Shown here: positions 11,320-18,674 of the stretch, in pieces | How the letters are laid out: each line of letters starts with the position of its first letter | Position numbering within the stretch: the first letter of the stretch is position 1 | DNA from: a virus | IMG/VR virus record: IMGVR_UViG_3300035138_000016 | Location: 1 to 31,010 of that record | Strand: one strand, 5' to 3' | Length of the DNA: 31,010 nucleotides | Notes under the pieces: generated by a model | Seen by the model: the letters and a program-made list of their open reading frames with translations, nothing else | Told to the model about the DNA's origin: nothing | Databases searched by the model: none | Position numbers and translations under genes: made by a program

Positions 11320-11997
11320 TTACGATGCTGCTACTACAATCCCCCCGCTCACTGTGATACCGCTAACAGATCCAGAGTAATCAATCCCGTTAGCTCCATT
11401 GGGGGCAACCATTCGTCTCAGTGGTCTAATATCCTCAGCAGCATAAATCGTACCCTGTACGTCTAATAAACCATTGCTTACACCATAGCCACCAATCTTG
11501 ACACCACCACCACCATCGGGCATTAGTGATATGTCCCCACTCTGTGCAATATGGATTTTAGTTTTAGCAGCGATGTGATCGTAGACCAAAAAAGCATCGT
11601 CTGTCTGTTTGCCAAAAAACCACTTTTGAGATCCAGCACTAAAGAATGAAAGCAAAGCCTGCTGACCCGTGGTTGGGGTATCCATAAGCATTTGAGGACC
11701 AACTGAGTTGACAGCCCTTAATCTACCAACCACATCAAGCGTGTATGTTGGGGTATTGTTATTGATACCAAGTCGATTATTGACACTATCCCAGGTTAAG
11801 TCAGTACCAATGGCAGCCAAGTTGCCATCAGCACTAATGTAGACCAAAGATCCTGTGGTGGTTAGATTTGTGCCTAGCTTAGTTGCTAGAGCGATAACCT
11901 CTTCTTGTAGTCTGTTAATATGATCTGCAAAAACTGTATCCACGTTGTCGATTTTTGTAGTGAATACTGGTATCTGATTTGGGTATTGTGCTGCCAT
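11320..11997 (-). CDS. Short tail fibre-like protein, 225 aa
   Basis: Start set at the ATG at 11997 behind AAAGGAGC; a longer reading from 12111 runs 38 codons back into the Dit gene. After a helical start (IDNVDTVFADHINRLQEEVI) it has the fibre-repeat signature LTWDSVNNRLGINNNTPTYT...LDVVGRL, then GQQALLSFFSAGSQKWFFGK and Gly-rich strands to an Ala/Ser end. These motifs are common in phage fibres next to Dit/hub. No S74 chaperone domain is at its end. A related motif occurs in the 736-aa protein of the head module. Confidence 0.8.
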   Translation of the reverse strand: MAAQYPNQIPVFTTKIDNVDTVFADHINRLQEEVIALATKLGTNLTTTGSLVYISADGNLAAIGTDLTWDSVNNRLGINNNTPTYTLDVVGRLRAVNSVGPQMLMDTPTTGQQALLSFFSAGSQKWFFGKQTDDAFLVYDHIAAKTKIHIAQSGDISLMPDGGGGVKIGGYGVSNGLLDVQGTIYAAEDIRPLRRMVAPNGANGIDYSGSVSGITVSGGIVVAAS

Positions 11998-12007
11998 AAT
12001 TGCTCCT

Positions 12008-12772
12008 TTACCAATAACGAGGACGATAGCCCATCGAGATGCGAGTGCCGTCGTTCTTTGTACCTGATACTGTAATCTCAAACGTCCTTGATCCTGGCTC
12101 AATATTGTCAAACTGACCAGTGTAATCTAATTGAACGCCTCCTTGAGTAATTTGATAGTTGTTATAATCAATCGTGATCTCACTCTCAGCAGTCCATGAG
12201 CCAGAGACAACTATCTGATTAGCGGTATCATAATACCTGAGTTTAATAATATTGACTGGCGATGTACCTGTGCCAGATGGCAGAGTAAAGACAAACTGAG
12301 GTCTATTGAATACTGTGCCAGATACGGTCGTTTGAAGAGTAAAAGAGAATAACCCACTAGGGACAACAAAGCCAGTATTTTGTTGAGCACCCTCTGCAAA
12401 TGGTTTGCTACAAACAAACTGGATCTCAAATGGCTGTACTGTTCTTGTATATTGTTTCTCTGGGATTTTCACCCTTTCAGCCGTTGCGGTGAAGTCTCTG
12501 CCGTCCTCTATTGTTAAAGTACCCTCGACCGTATTAAGGACTTTTTTCAGCTCATCTTTTGCAGACTGTAGCTCTTCGGCAGTATCAGCTAAAATGATGC
12601 CCGATATTTGGATAACCTTCTCACCAATTTCGGTATTGATTAGCTTTTTACCCAAACGACGAGGGATATGCACTGACTCGATTTCGCGCTTTGGTAGTGT
12701 GTCGTGATCAACTTGTTTAGTGATATAAGTTGAGTCTTGTAACGATAGATTTTCAAATGTTGGATGTGCCAT
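12008..12772 (-). CDS. Distal tail protein Dit (Siphovirus-type tail component)
   Basis: A 254-residue protein in the Dit position directly after the tape measure gene. The N-terminal half has the Sipho_tail pattern (HIPRRLGKKLINTEIGEKVI, ISGIILADTAEELQSAKDEL, KKVLNTVEGTLTIEDGRDF), and the second half is a galectin-like beta domain (FNRPQFVFTLPSGTGTSPVN, ITIDYNNYQITQGGVQLDY). Dit forms the hexameric ring connecting the tail tube to the hub. The start at 12772 is one base past the TMP stop, behind GGAGTAGG. Length is typical. Ends GYRPRYW. Confidence 0.88.
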   Translation of the reverse strand: MAHPTFENLSLQDSTYITKQVDHDTLPKREIESVHIPRRLGKKLINTEIGEKVIQISGIILADTAEELQSAKDELKKVLNTVEGTLTIEDGRDFTATAERVKIPEKQYTRTVQPFEIQFVCSKPFAEGAQQNTGFVVPSGLFSFTLQTTVSGTVFNRPQFVFTLPSGTGTSPVNIIKLRYYDTANQIVVSGSWTAESEITIDYNNYQITQGGVQLDYTGQFDNIEPGSRTFEITVSGTKNDGTRISMGYRPRYW

Positions 12773-12773
12773 A

Positions 12774-15080
12774 TTAGATACCTACTCCAAATTGAGCCAA
12801 TTCATTATCTCGACCGATTGACTCCTTAACGGCGTCAGCGATCCGAGAGACCATGTCCATACTGTTCACGTCTCCCTCAATTATAATGTTGATAGTGCTA
12901 CCTCCGCCACCACTCTGGGGAGCATTGACGTCTGTGCCTGTTCTTGGGATCACTCGCTCACCTCCGTGCAAGATAGCTGGCACTGCCTCACTAAACGATC
13001 CTGGGATAGTACCACCGTGCTGTCTTGAAATGCCCCCAAGCTTACTACTCACAGCCCTACCAGCAGCGGATAAAGCCTCACGTGCAGCACTCGCCATCTC
13101 TCTAAACTTACCAATCACTGAGTCAATAGCTCCTTTTAGCCCGTTAAAGATCCCTTTGATAGCTTCAACACCAGCGCTAATTGCAGACTTTACCTGCTCC
13201 ATTACGCTCTGAGCTATCTGTAAAAGTTGATTAAGTGCATTTTGTACCAAGGTTTTGATTGCATTCCAGGCAGTTTGAAATATGTTTTTGATAGTATTCA
13301 TTGCTGTTTGCACTGCCGTTTGAATAGCGGTGAGAGTAGTTTGAGTAATGGTTTTGATGGTATTCCACGCTGTTTGTATTACTGTTTGAATTGCCTGCAT
13401 TACAGTAGTAACCACAGTCTTGATAATATTCCAACCAGTTTGAATGACGGTCGTAATAATCTGCATTGCAGTTTGAACAATAGTAGTAATGATCTGCCAG
13501 GCTGTCGTAATAATTGTTTGAATAATCATCATTGCCGTTTGTACTACGGTTTGTATGATCATCCAACCAACCTGAAATATCATCACAAACATATCAATGT
13601 GCATTTGAATAATCTGCATGATAATCTGGAGTGCTGTCGTTATGACAGTCTGAATGACCTGCCAGACAGTAGTTACCACGCTCACAATAATACCCCACAC
13701 CGTCTCCCAGTTAGCAACAAGCAACCAGATAATTGCAATCACTGCGACAATCGCAGCCACAATCAAAAGTATTGGCAAAGATATCAACCCAGCCACAGCA
13801 GCAAAGGCAGTAAACACAGTTATTAAAGCGGTAATGATCGGAGCTAATATCATAATAATAGCGACTAGAGCACCAAGACCAGCAACTACCGTAAGGATAA
13901 CGGCTGCTAATCTTGGGTGTGCCTCAGTCCATGTGACAAAAGCATTGATGAGAGGGATTATTTTTTCAATCATTTGATTGATCACTGGCAATACTGCCGA
14001 GCCAATAGCGTTACCAAGCAAGAAGAGATTGTTTTTAAGTAGTTGGATTTGTGAGGCTGTAGTTTCATACCTTCGTGATGCCTCCTCAATCAACGCTGTA
14101 TTTTCTTGGAAGGCACTATTTGATCTACCAATTGAGTCACGCATCAAATCGCCAGCATTAGCCACAGACAGGAAACCTCTTACTAGACGCTGATCTGATA
14201 AACCGAGCTCGTCTAAAATACCAATAGCGTCATCGCCTGCGTTGCCTAGTCCCTCCACAAAAGCAGTAAAAGCACCAGCGGCATCAGTTTCCCACATCTT
14301 TTTAAACTCTTGAGCACTCATACCAGCAGTCTTTGCGAAAAGGTCTAGCTGTTCACCTCCCTGGGCAACTGCCTCGGTCATGTTCATTAAAACCTTCTGT
14401 ACGGCAGTACCACCAGCCTCGGCCTCAATACCCACAGAGCTAAAAGCTGCACCAATACCAAGCAGGTCTTGAGAGGTTAAGTTGGCAAGTTTACCAGCAC
14501 CAGCAATACGCTGGGCAAAGTTTAAAATATCTCGCTCAGTAGTAGCAGAGTTATTACCTAGATCTACTAATGCAGCACCTAAGTTGTCAATGTTATCAAT
14601 TGGCTCTTGCATTATGTTAGCCAACTGAGCAAAAGCGGTAGCAGCCTCCTCAGCAGTCAAGTTAGTAGCAACACCAAGGTTTGCCATCGTTTCTGTAAAT
14701 GCTAAGATATCCTCTTTTGCCACACCTAACTGACCAGCTACCTCGGCAATGCTTGCTAACTCAGTGGCAGCAATTGGGATGGTTTTACTCATGTTAAGCA
14801 ATCCCTGCTCAAGTTGTGCAAACTCTGCCTCGGATGCGTCTACAGTTTTACGAACACCAGCAAAAGCAGACTCCCAATCAATTGCCGCCTTAGTTGATGC
14901 ACCAAGAGCAGCAGCAGCAGCCGTGCCAATACCAACCATCGCTTTACCTAGCGTGTTCATTGCTTGACCAACTGTTTGACCAGATTTGGAAAGTGTAGAC
15001 AAGCTGTTACCAACCTGACCGATTGTGCTCGATGCGTTGTCTACTGCGGTGATTTGTATTTGTAGCTGTTTATCTGCCAC
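12774..15080 (-). CDS. Tail tape measure protein, 768 aa
   Basis: The start is a GTG at 15080 (GGGAG five bases upstream), overlapping the chaperone stop. Order: N-terminal TP901-type tape measure domain (about residues 60-350; VGQLG-like AEVAGQLGVAKEDI, LNFAQRIAGAGKLANLTSQD), hydrophobic segments (392-455), fifteen 11-residue repeats (469-633), Ala-rich coiled coil, and a Gly/Ser-rich tail (HGGERVIPRTG, GGGGSTINIIIEGDVNS). It sets tail length and is threaded through the tube; the hydrophobic part probably helps pass the host membrane on injection. Length would fit a mid-sized siphovirus tail (roughly 115 nm if 1.5 Angstrom per residue, inference). Confidence 0.95.
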   Translation of the reverse strand: MADKQLQIQITAVDNASSTIGQVGNSLSTLSKSGQTVGQAMNTLGKAMVGIGTAAAAALGASTKAAIDWESAFAGVRKTVDASEAEFAQLEQGLLNMSKTIPIAATELASIAEVAGQLGVAKEDILAFTETMANLGVATNLTAEEAATAFAQLANIMQEPIDNIDNLGAALVDLGNNSATTERDILNFAQRIAGAGKLANLTSQDLLGIGAAFSSVGIEAEAGGTAVQKVLMNMTEAVAQGGEQLDLFAKTAGMSAQEFKKMWETDAAGAFTAFVEGLGNAGDDAIGILDELGLSDQRLVRGFLSVANAGDLMRDSIGRSNSAFQENTALIEEASRRYETTASQIQLLKNNLFLLGNAIGSAVLPVINQMIEKIIPLINAFVTWTEAHPRLAAVILTVVAGLGALVAIIMILAPIITALITVFTAFAAVAGLISLPILLIVAAIVAVIAIIWLLVANWETVWGIIVSVVTTVWQVIQTVITTALQIIMQIIQMHIDMFVMIFQVGWMIIQTVVQTAMMIIQTIITTAWQIITTIVQTAMQIITTVIQTGWNIIKTVVTTVMQAIQTVIQTAWNTIKTITQTTLTAIQTAVQTAMNTIKNIFQTAWNAIKTLVQNALNQLLQIAQSVMEQVKSAISAGVEAIKGIFNGLKGAIDSVIGKFREMASAAREALSAAGRAVSSKLGGISRQHGGTIPGSFSEAVPAILHGGERVIPRTGTDVNAPQSGGGGSTINIIIEGDVNSMDMVSRIADAVKESIGRDNELAQFGVGI
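13182..13676 (-). repeat. Fifteen tandem 11-residue (33-base) repeats in the tape measure gene
   Basis: TMP residues 469-633 parse exactly into fifteen undecads such as VTTVWQVIQTV, IQTGWNIIKTV and FQTAWNAIKTL. Trp occupies the fifth position at residues 473, 506, 528, 550, 572 and 605, mostly every second repeat (22 residues), alternating with Met or Leu. The register holds to the end without an insertion. Repeats of this length with fixed aromatic positions are known in tape measures and set helical contacts inside the tail tube. Confidence 0.88.
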
Positions 15081-15653
15081 GGCGACTCCCTTTACTTGCT
15101 CTCGCCTTGGTCGATGCCGACTTCTGGCGTTTTATATTTTCTTCTTGGATCTTACCTTCTACAGTAAGATACATCTCAAAGAGCTCGACATGTCGTTTGG
15201 GCTGAAACATCAGCGTCCAGTAGTCAATGCCCATTGCTCTACAGAGCTGTACGTTTCTAAACTCATGGGGTATGGTTTTCTTCATCCCCTTGAGCCCCAA
15301 GTAAAGGTCTTGTTTTAGCTTTTTTTTTCCTCAGTACCAATGGTCTCTTGCTGAGAGACCTTAGCTACATGCTGGGCTAAAACATTAAAGTCTGTCATTG
15401 ACAGCTTTTGGACATTCTCTACATTGACAGGCACTTTGTTACCCTCTGAGTCGATGAAATTCCAGTCAGCGATAACAGATAAAACAACGGCAAAGGTATC
15501 TGTCTTTTCGACTTGACCTAGGTTATTAAACTGCATCCCTCCTAAAACATCACCAGCAAGAATGTCATCCCAGAGCCAGACGGTTGCACCACTTTTGGGT
15601 AGCACAATCTCTGTTTTTTTTCTCATTTCTTCTAAAACGATGCCTTTTGACAT
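15070..15653 (-). CDS. Tail assembly chaperone fusion made by -1 frameshifting (G-T type)
   Basis: The -1 frame after the A9 slip site has no stop and leads directly into a second segment (QDLYLGLKGMKKTIPHEFRN...VQLCRAMGIDYWTLM), which ends with a basic stretch (RQKSASTKARASKGSRRGR) at a TAA at 15070. The fusion would be about 193 residues, made from the 112-residue upstream product plus the T part. In lambda and many siphophages this rare fusion and the short form bind the tape measure protein and load tail tube subunits. The T part has no ribosome binding site of its own (only a TTG at 15300). Inferred from position, frame and run; the exact slip is not tested. Confidence 0.85.
15315..15653 (-). 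CDS. Tail assembly chaperone, short form (112 aa)
   Basis: Start set at the ATG at 15653 behind AAAGGAGACACT; a longer reading from 15710 passes through a strong GC hairpin and is unlikely. The product (MSKGIVLEEMRKKTEIVLPK, VWLWDDILAGDVLGGMQFNN, LSMTDFNVLAQHVAKVSQQE) is acidic and helical, in the position between tail tube and tape measure where chaperones lie. It ends in EEKKS at a TAA at 15315, just past the A9 slip site that makes the longer fusion. Similar length and order as in other siphophages. Confidence 0.88.
   Translation of the reverse strand: MSKGIVLEEMRKKTEIVLPKSGATVWLWDDILAGDVLGGMQFNNLGQVEKTDTFAVVLSVIADWNFIDSEGNKVPVNVENVQKLSMTDFNVLAQHVAKVSQQETIGTEEKKS
15320..15328 (-). promoter_or_regulatory. 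A9 slippery site for -1 frameshifting
   Basis: Nine A in the reading GAG-GAA-AAA-AAA-AGC-TAA, three bases before the zero-frame stop. Moving back one base gives AAG-CTA-AAA-CAA and an open frame into the T segment. A short stem (CCTT/AAGG enclosing CTTG/CAAG) 12-35 bases downstream might stimulate the slip, but it is weak. Confidence 0.8.
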
Positions 15654-15671
15654 AGTGTCTCCTTTTTGTTT

Positions 15672-15703
15672 GGGGCGGGGGGTAATGGAGAAACCCCCGC
15701 CCC
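15672..15703 (-). other. Very stable GC hairpin between tail tube and chaperone genes, without U-tract
   Basis: Ten consecutive G-C pairs (minus strand GGGGCGGGGG at 15703-15694 with its partner at 15681-15672; bulge and loop between). Downstream on the minus strand is AAACAAAAAGGAG, so it is not an intrinsic terminator; it lies 6 bases upstream of the chaperone ribosome binding site. Likely an mRNA 3'-end stabiliser for the abundant tail tube message, or a brake on chaperone translation. Confidence 0.75.
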
Positions 15704-15729
15704 GTTCCATTATTACTTTTGTCCCATTT

Positions 15730-16719
15730 TTAGTACAGGTCAGATTTTAAGTTTCTGACGATAGCTTCAAAGAAACCAGGATCTACACTACTGCCCTGTA
15801 CGCATCTGAATGTTTGTGTCAGAGCGATGATGCCATCCAAATCAGTCTCGTACTCATTTTCCTCGATAAAGACTCTTCGGAAAATAAGTCTTACTCGCTC
15901 TTGATAGCCGCCTCCGATGTTAGCACCAAGTAAGTCAACGACCATACATCTCTTGGTATTATCTCTGTAGGCATCAGCTTCGGTGTCATTCTCAAAGAAT
16001 AGGGTGTACTCACCGCTGACTTCTAACTCACCCAGAGTAATAGTATCAGGTTGGTCGCTACCACTTCGATATTGAGCCTCTACATTGTTAGCCATCTCAA
16101 GTTTGAAGTTAGTCATCTTGGTGGCACTAGCTGCGATTGCCTCGTTGTAAGTATCACCAAACCTCACCTCCATGTTGTTCCAAGCCATGAGCGTACCAGA
16201 TGTGGTCGTCAAGGTTGGAGCACTCACTTTGGTTGGGTAGTCAGTAATAAAGGCAGCAGTAGCCTCACCGATGTCTTCGTTAGTGATCTCAAGCTCGAGC
16301 GTGTCGATAGCAGAGTAGGTGTGTTGTTTCACACTTGGGTTGCTACCTCTAGCATTCCACAATGTAGCTGTCTTAGGCGTGTTACCTGAGACAGTTGGAA
16401 TGAAGTGGTGATCGCTCACAGTTGGAGTGCCGCCCACAGTTGTTTTGACTTCTGTACCCAAAGCAAGCTTAAGCAAGTAGCCGATGTTTGTAGCATCAAC
16501 GTAAACGCCTAAGTCTCCCTCTCCCCACTTCTTACCACTTCGAGCGTCGTGGTTAAGTACCCGACTTGCCCTCGATGAGATGTCCAAGAGCTTCTCATGT
16601 TTTTCCATGAGAGTATTTTCTATAAATGGATAAATTACGTCTGGACTTCCCTCGGCTGTGCCTGGGGTATCCTCAATGGCTAGCCCTACGTAACTTTGTC
16701 TACCGATTAGTAGTGACAT
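15730..16719 (-). CDS. Major tail tube protein, 329 aa
   Basis: The start at 16719 has a strong AAAGGAGG site, as expected for an abundant product. The protein opens MSLLIGRQSYVGLAIEDTPG, then has EKHEKLLDISSRASRVLNHD, and a beta-rich body (VYVDATNIGYLLKLALG, IDTLELEITNEDIGEATAAF, LGELEVSGEYTLFFEND) that matches long siphovirus tail tube proteins in length and character. It polymerises into the tail tube around the tape measure. Its gene lies between the tail terminator and the chaperones, the standard order, and is followed by a very stable GC hairpin. Confidence 0.87.
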   Translation of the reverse strand: MSLLIGRQSYVGLAIEDTPGTAEGSPDVIYPFIENTLMEKHEKLLDISSRASRVLNHDARSGKKWGEGDLGVYVDATNIGYLLKLALGTEVKTTVGGTPTVSDHHFIPTVSGNTPKTATLWNARGSNPSVKQHTYSAIDTLELEITNEDIGEATAAFITDYPTKVSAPTLTTTSGTLMAWNNMEVRFGDTYNEAIAASATKMTNFKLEMANNVEAQYRSGSDQPDTITLGELEVSGEYTLFFENDTEADAYRDNTKRCMVVDLLGANIGGGYQERVRLIFRRVFIEENEYETDLDGIIALTQTFRCVQGSSVDPGFFEAIVRNLKSDLY

Positions 16720-16736
16720 ATTTCCTCCTTTAATTT

Positions 16737-17174
16737 TTAAGTGTCAATTTCTTTGACAGCTTCAATTGTTACTTCTAGTGTCCTGAGTAAATGATCTCTA
16801 ACCTCATGCCCAGCAGACCAGGACACTGGTCTCTGCCAAAGCACCGCCCCATTAAGAGTCGTATCTTGATGAAATGCGGTCAAGATATCATCAAGAATGT
16901 CTAGGGCTATTGTTTCAGCCTTTTCAGCTCCAAACAAATGCTCTTCACGCTCTTGGTAGACTCGGATATTAAAACGCATCCTTTGGATGTTTCTACCCTG
17001 TGCTGACCCCCTACTATCGCCAAAAGTGCTCGATCCACTTTCGGGGGTAATGGTAGCAAAAGGATACCCGCTGTTTTTCCCAGTCTCATAATCAAAAGTG
17101 CCCTGCAAAGCCGACACTGTGTCCAGCTTTGTTTTAATGGCGTCTCGTGTTGTTTTTACGTTGCTTGTTATCAT
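16737..17174 (-). CDS. Tail terminator/completion-like protein, 145 aa
   Basis: The ATG at 17174 overlaps the stop of the gp10-like gene (ATGA). The protein has the alpha/beta pattern of lambda gpU/tail-terminator-type proteins: a helical start (TSNVKTTRDAIKTKLDTVSA), GYPFATITPESGSSTFGDS, strand RMRFNIRVYQEREEH, helix ETIALDILDDILTAFH and a last strand ending LEVTIEAVKEIDT. It caps the tail tube and contributes to head joining. The call rests on size, secondary-structure pattern and position directly before the tail tube gene. Confidence 0.78.
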   Translation of the reverse strand: MITSNVKTTRDAIKTKLDTVSALQGTFDYETGKNSGYPFATITPESGSSTFGDSRGSAQGRNIQRMRFNIRVYQEREEHLFGAEKAETIALDILDDILTAFHQDTTLNGAVLWQRPVSWSAGHEVRDHLLRTLEVTIEAVKEIDT

Positions 17175-17635
17175 AGTGCGTTAATAAACTCCTTTAAAGT
17201 AGCCTCAAAAAATTGCTCTATTTGAGGGATACTCTCTTCTGTACCTGGCTCAAAAAATGGTTGTGGCTTTGTACCTTTACGAGCGATTGATCGTGCAAGT
17301 ACAAATGCCAGGCTACTATCGCCTAGCTTAGCCGCTGCCCATTTCTCAAGTGCTGCTACTGGTGGCATTTTTCTTGATGTACGTCCGTACTCTTGAACAT
17401 AGCCATATTTTGCTGCTGATCCAGCTACTCCCACCCGACCTGTTAAGCCAGATGATTTTGCCTCGATACTTTTCTTTAATGTGCCTTGCCAGACAGGTGC
17501 TTCTCTAGCAATATTTTGTTTTGTTACCTCGGTCGATTTTCTAATCGCCTCTGATAACTTACTTTTGAGTAATCCGCCTGATCCAGACAACTTGCTCGCT
17601 AATTCGTCAGCACCGATTATTGTTATTCTGATCAT
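17171..17635 (-). CDS. HK97 gp10-like head-tail connector protein, 154 aa
   Basis: Start set at the ATG at 17635, which overlaps the upstream TGA and lies behind GTGGAG. The pattern is typical of HK97 gp10/SPP1 neck proteins: KSTEVTKQNIAREAPVWQGT, then LKKSIEAKS, AAKYGYVQEYGRTSRKMPPV and a C-terminal EPGTEESIPQIEQFFEATLK. Such proteins act at the neck in joining head and tail. It is one of four small connector genes in a tightly overlapping row after the capsid gene. Confidence 0.88.
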   Translation of the reverse strand: MIRITIIGADELASKLSGSGGLLKSKLSEAIRKSTEVTKQNIAREAPVWQGTLKKSIEAKSSGLTGRVGVAGSAAKYGYVQEYGRTSRKMPPVAALEKWAAAKLGDSSLAFVLARSIARKGTKPQPFFEPGTEESIPQIEQFFEATLKEFINAL

Positions 17636-17970
17636 GTTTCTATCTCCACACACGTGATCTCAAAGTGTGGTAGAGGCGGAAACGACCAATTGCCGACATT
17701 GCTAACTTGCAAGGTCTTGTTTTGGGTTTTCCCATCTGTAAACAATCCCGATACTGTTAGCCTATCGCCGTCTTTAATTCCAGAGTGGGTCGTGTAAACA
17801 GTGTAAGTCTTACCGTACACCCCGTTTACTAAAACCGTGGTTTCTGGACTAGATGGTTGTACGTTAATCGGAAAACCAGCAAGTCCAGTCACACTCTGAT
17901 AGTCCTCTTTGTTAGAGTCTCCAGACGTTTCGGTCAATCGTTGTATGATGCCTGTTTTGTCAAAGTACAT
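17632..17970 (-). CDS. Head closure/head-tail joining protein, 112 aa
   Basis: A small beta-barrel-type protein (MYFDKTGIIQRLTETSGDSN, VNGVYGKTYTVYTTHSGIKD, GDRLTVSGLF, NWSFPPLPHFEITCVEIET) of the size and place of siphovirus head closure proteins such as SPP1 gp16. It follows the adaptor gene and overlaps the gp10-like gene at its end. The start at 17970 is close to the upstream stop (GGGATGG region). The call is from position and secondary-structure pattern. Confidence 0.75.
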   Translation of the reverse strand: MYFDKTGIIQRLTETSGDSNKEDYQSVTGLAGFPINVQPSSPETTVLVNGVYGKTYTVYTTHSGIKDGDRLTVSGLFTDGKTQNKTLQVSNVGNWSFPPLPHFEITCVEIET

Positions 17971-17973
17971 ACT

Positions 17974-18618
17974 CTACCATCCCGAGACACGTTTATAAGT
18001 CTGCAAGATAGCCTCAGCGTCTCTCACGAGGTCGCTCTTGCCATCCTGTATGTCAGTCTTATCTTTATACTTAATAGTGACCGCACCCTGTTTAATTTCG
18101 CTTGCCCCTCCTGGGTTTAGGTTACGAGCCACCTCATCACGTGCCATTAAGATGATAGCGTCAATTAAATCTTGAGGACGGTCATACATGTAGTAGCCAG
18201 CCGTGTAACTGATCACTACATAAAAATCCTCATTACGTAGTTGATCAAAGTCAATCACCGAGAAGTTTTGCAATTCTATGTCTGCGGTAGAGAAAACAAT
18301 CTCATCAGCTCTGCTCGGTATATCGTAGTTATCTAGTGTTAAAGCACTCGAAAAACTACCTTTGACGATGCTTACTGCTGAAACAGTCCTCACGGGGTAC
18401 TTGCGAGGAAAAACTATCAATTCACCAAGAGAGGTGATCTCACCCTCTGCCTTTTCACTAGATATGCTCTCAAATGGGAGAGAATACTCGAGGAAACGCT
18501 CAGCTCTAGCAGTAGCACGTAACAAAACACCAGATAAAGTCGTCTCAGTATATTGAGACAAATCAAGTCCTGGTGTTGCCGCTCTAAACTCGTCGTTTGA
18601 TACAAAAGCTATCGTCAT
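17974..18618 (-). CDS. Head-tail adaptor protein (SPP1 gp15/HK97 gp6 type), 214 aa
   Basis: Start set at the ATG at 18618 behind GGGAGG with a 10-base spacing; a longer reading from 18669 would cross the GC hairpin. The helical protein opens TIAFVSNDEFRAATPGLDLS, then has ATARAERFLEYSLPFES, a short beta insert (IVFPRKYPVRTVSAVSIVKG) and terminal helices with RPQDLIDAIILMARDEVARN and a C-terminal YKRVSGW. This is the pattern of adaptor proteins that bind the portal as a dodecamer. First gene after the capsid protein, as expected. Confidence 0.83.
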   Translation of the reverse strand: MTIAFVSNDEFRAATPGLDLSQYTETTLSGVLLRATARAERFLEYSLPFESISSEKAEGEITSLGELIVFPRKYPVRTVSAVSIVKGSFSSALTLDNYDIPSRADEIVFSTADIELQNFSVIDFDQLRNEDFYVVISYTAGYYMYDRPQDLIDAIILMARDEVARNLNPGGASEIKQGAVTIKYKDKTDIQDGKSDLVRDAEAILQTYKRVSGW

Positions 18619-18636
18619 AGAGTTATTACCTCCCTG

Positions 18637-18656
18637 CTGCCCCCCGTAGGGGGCAG
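18637..18656 (-). other. Very stable GC hairpin directly after the capsid gene, without U-tract
   Basis: CTGCCCCC-TACG-GGGGGCAG on the minus strand (8 bp, UACG loop of the UNCG type) lies 18 bases past the tandem stops TAG-TAA of the capsid gene and just upstream of the adaptor ribosome binding site. No U-tract follows. Same design as the hairpin after the tail tube gene. Confidence 0.85.
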
Positions 18657-18674
18657 TTGCAGGTAACAAACTTA

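Noticed and set aside
12008-12111. Longer start of the small fibre gene at 12111
   Set aside because: It would overlap Dit by over 100 bases, while the ATG at 11997 has AAAGGAG at good spacing.
13227-13826. Long plus-strand frame, and a second minus-strand frame, within the tape measure gene
   Set aside because: Both arise from the 33-base repeats, which keep any frame free of stops; the products are low-complexity His/Asn/Ser/Tyr/Cys runs.
15070-15300. Independent gene starting at TTG 15300
   Set aside because: No ribosome binding site; the -1 frame is open back to the A9 run, so the segment is better explained as the frameshifted part of the tail chaperone.
15654-15710. Longer start of the tail chaperone at 15710
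   Set aside because: The added codons run through a ten-pair GC hairpin and have no ribosome binding site; the ATG at 15653 has AAAGGAG.
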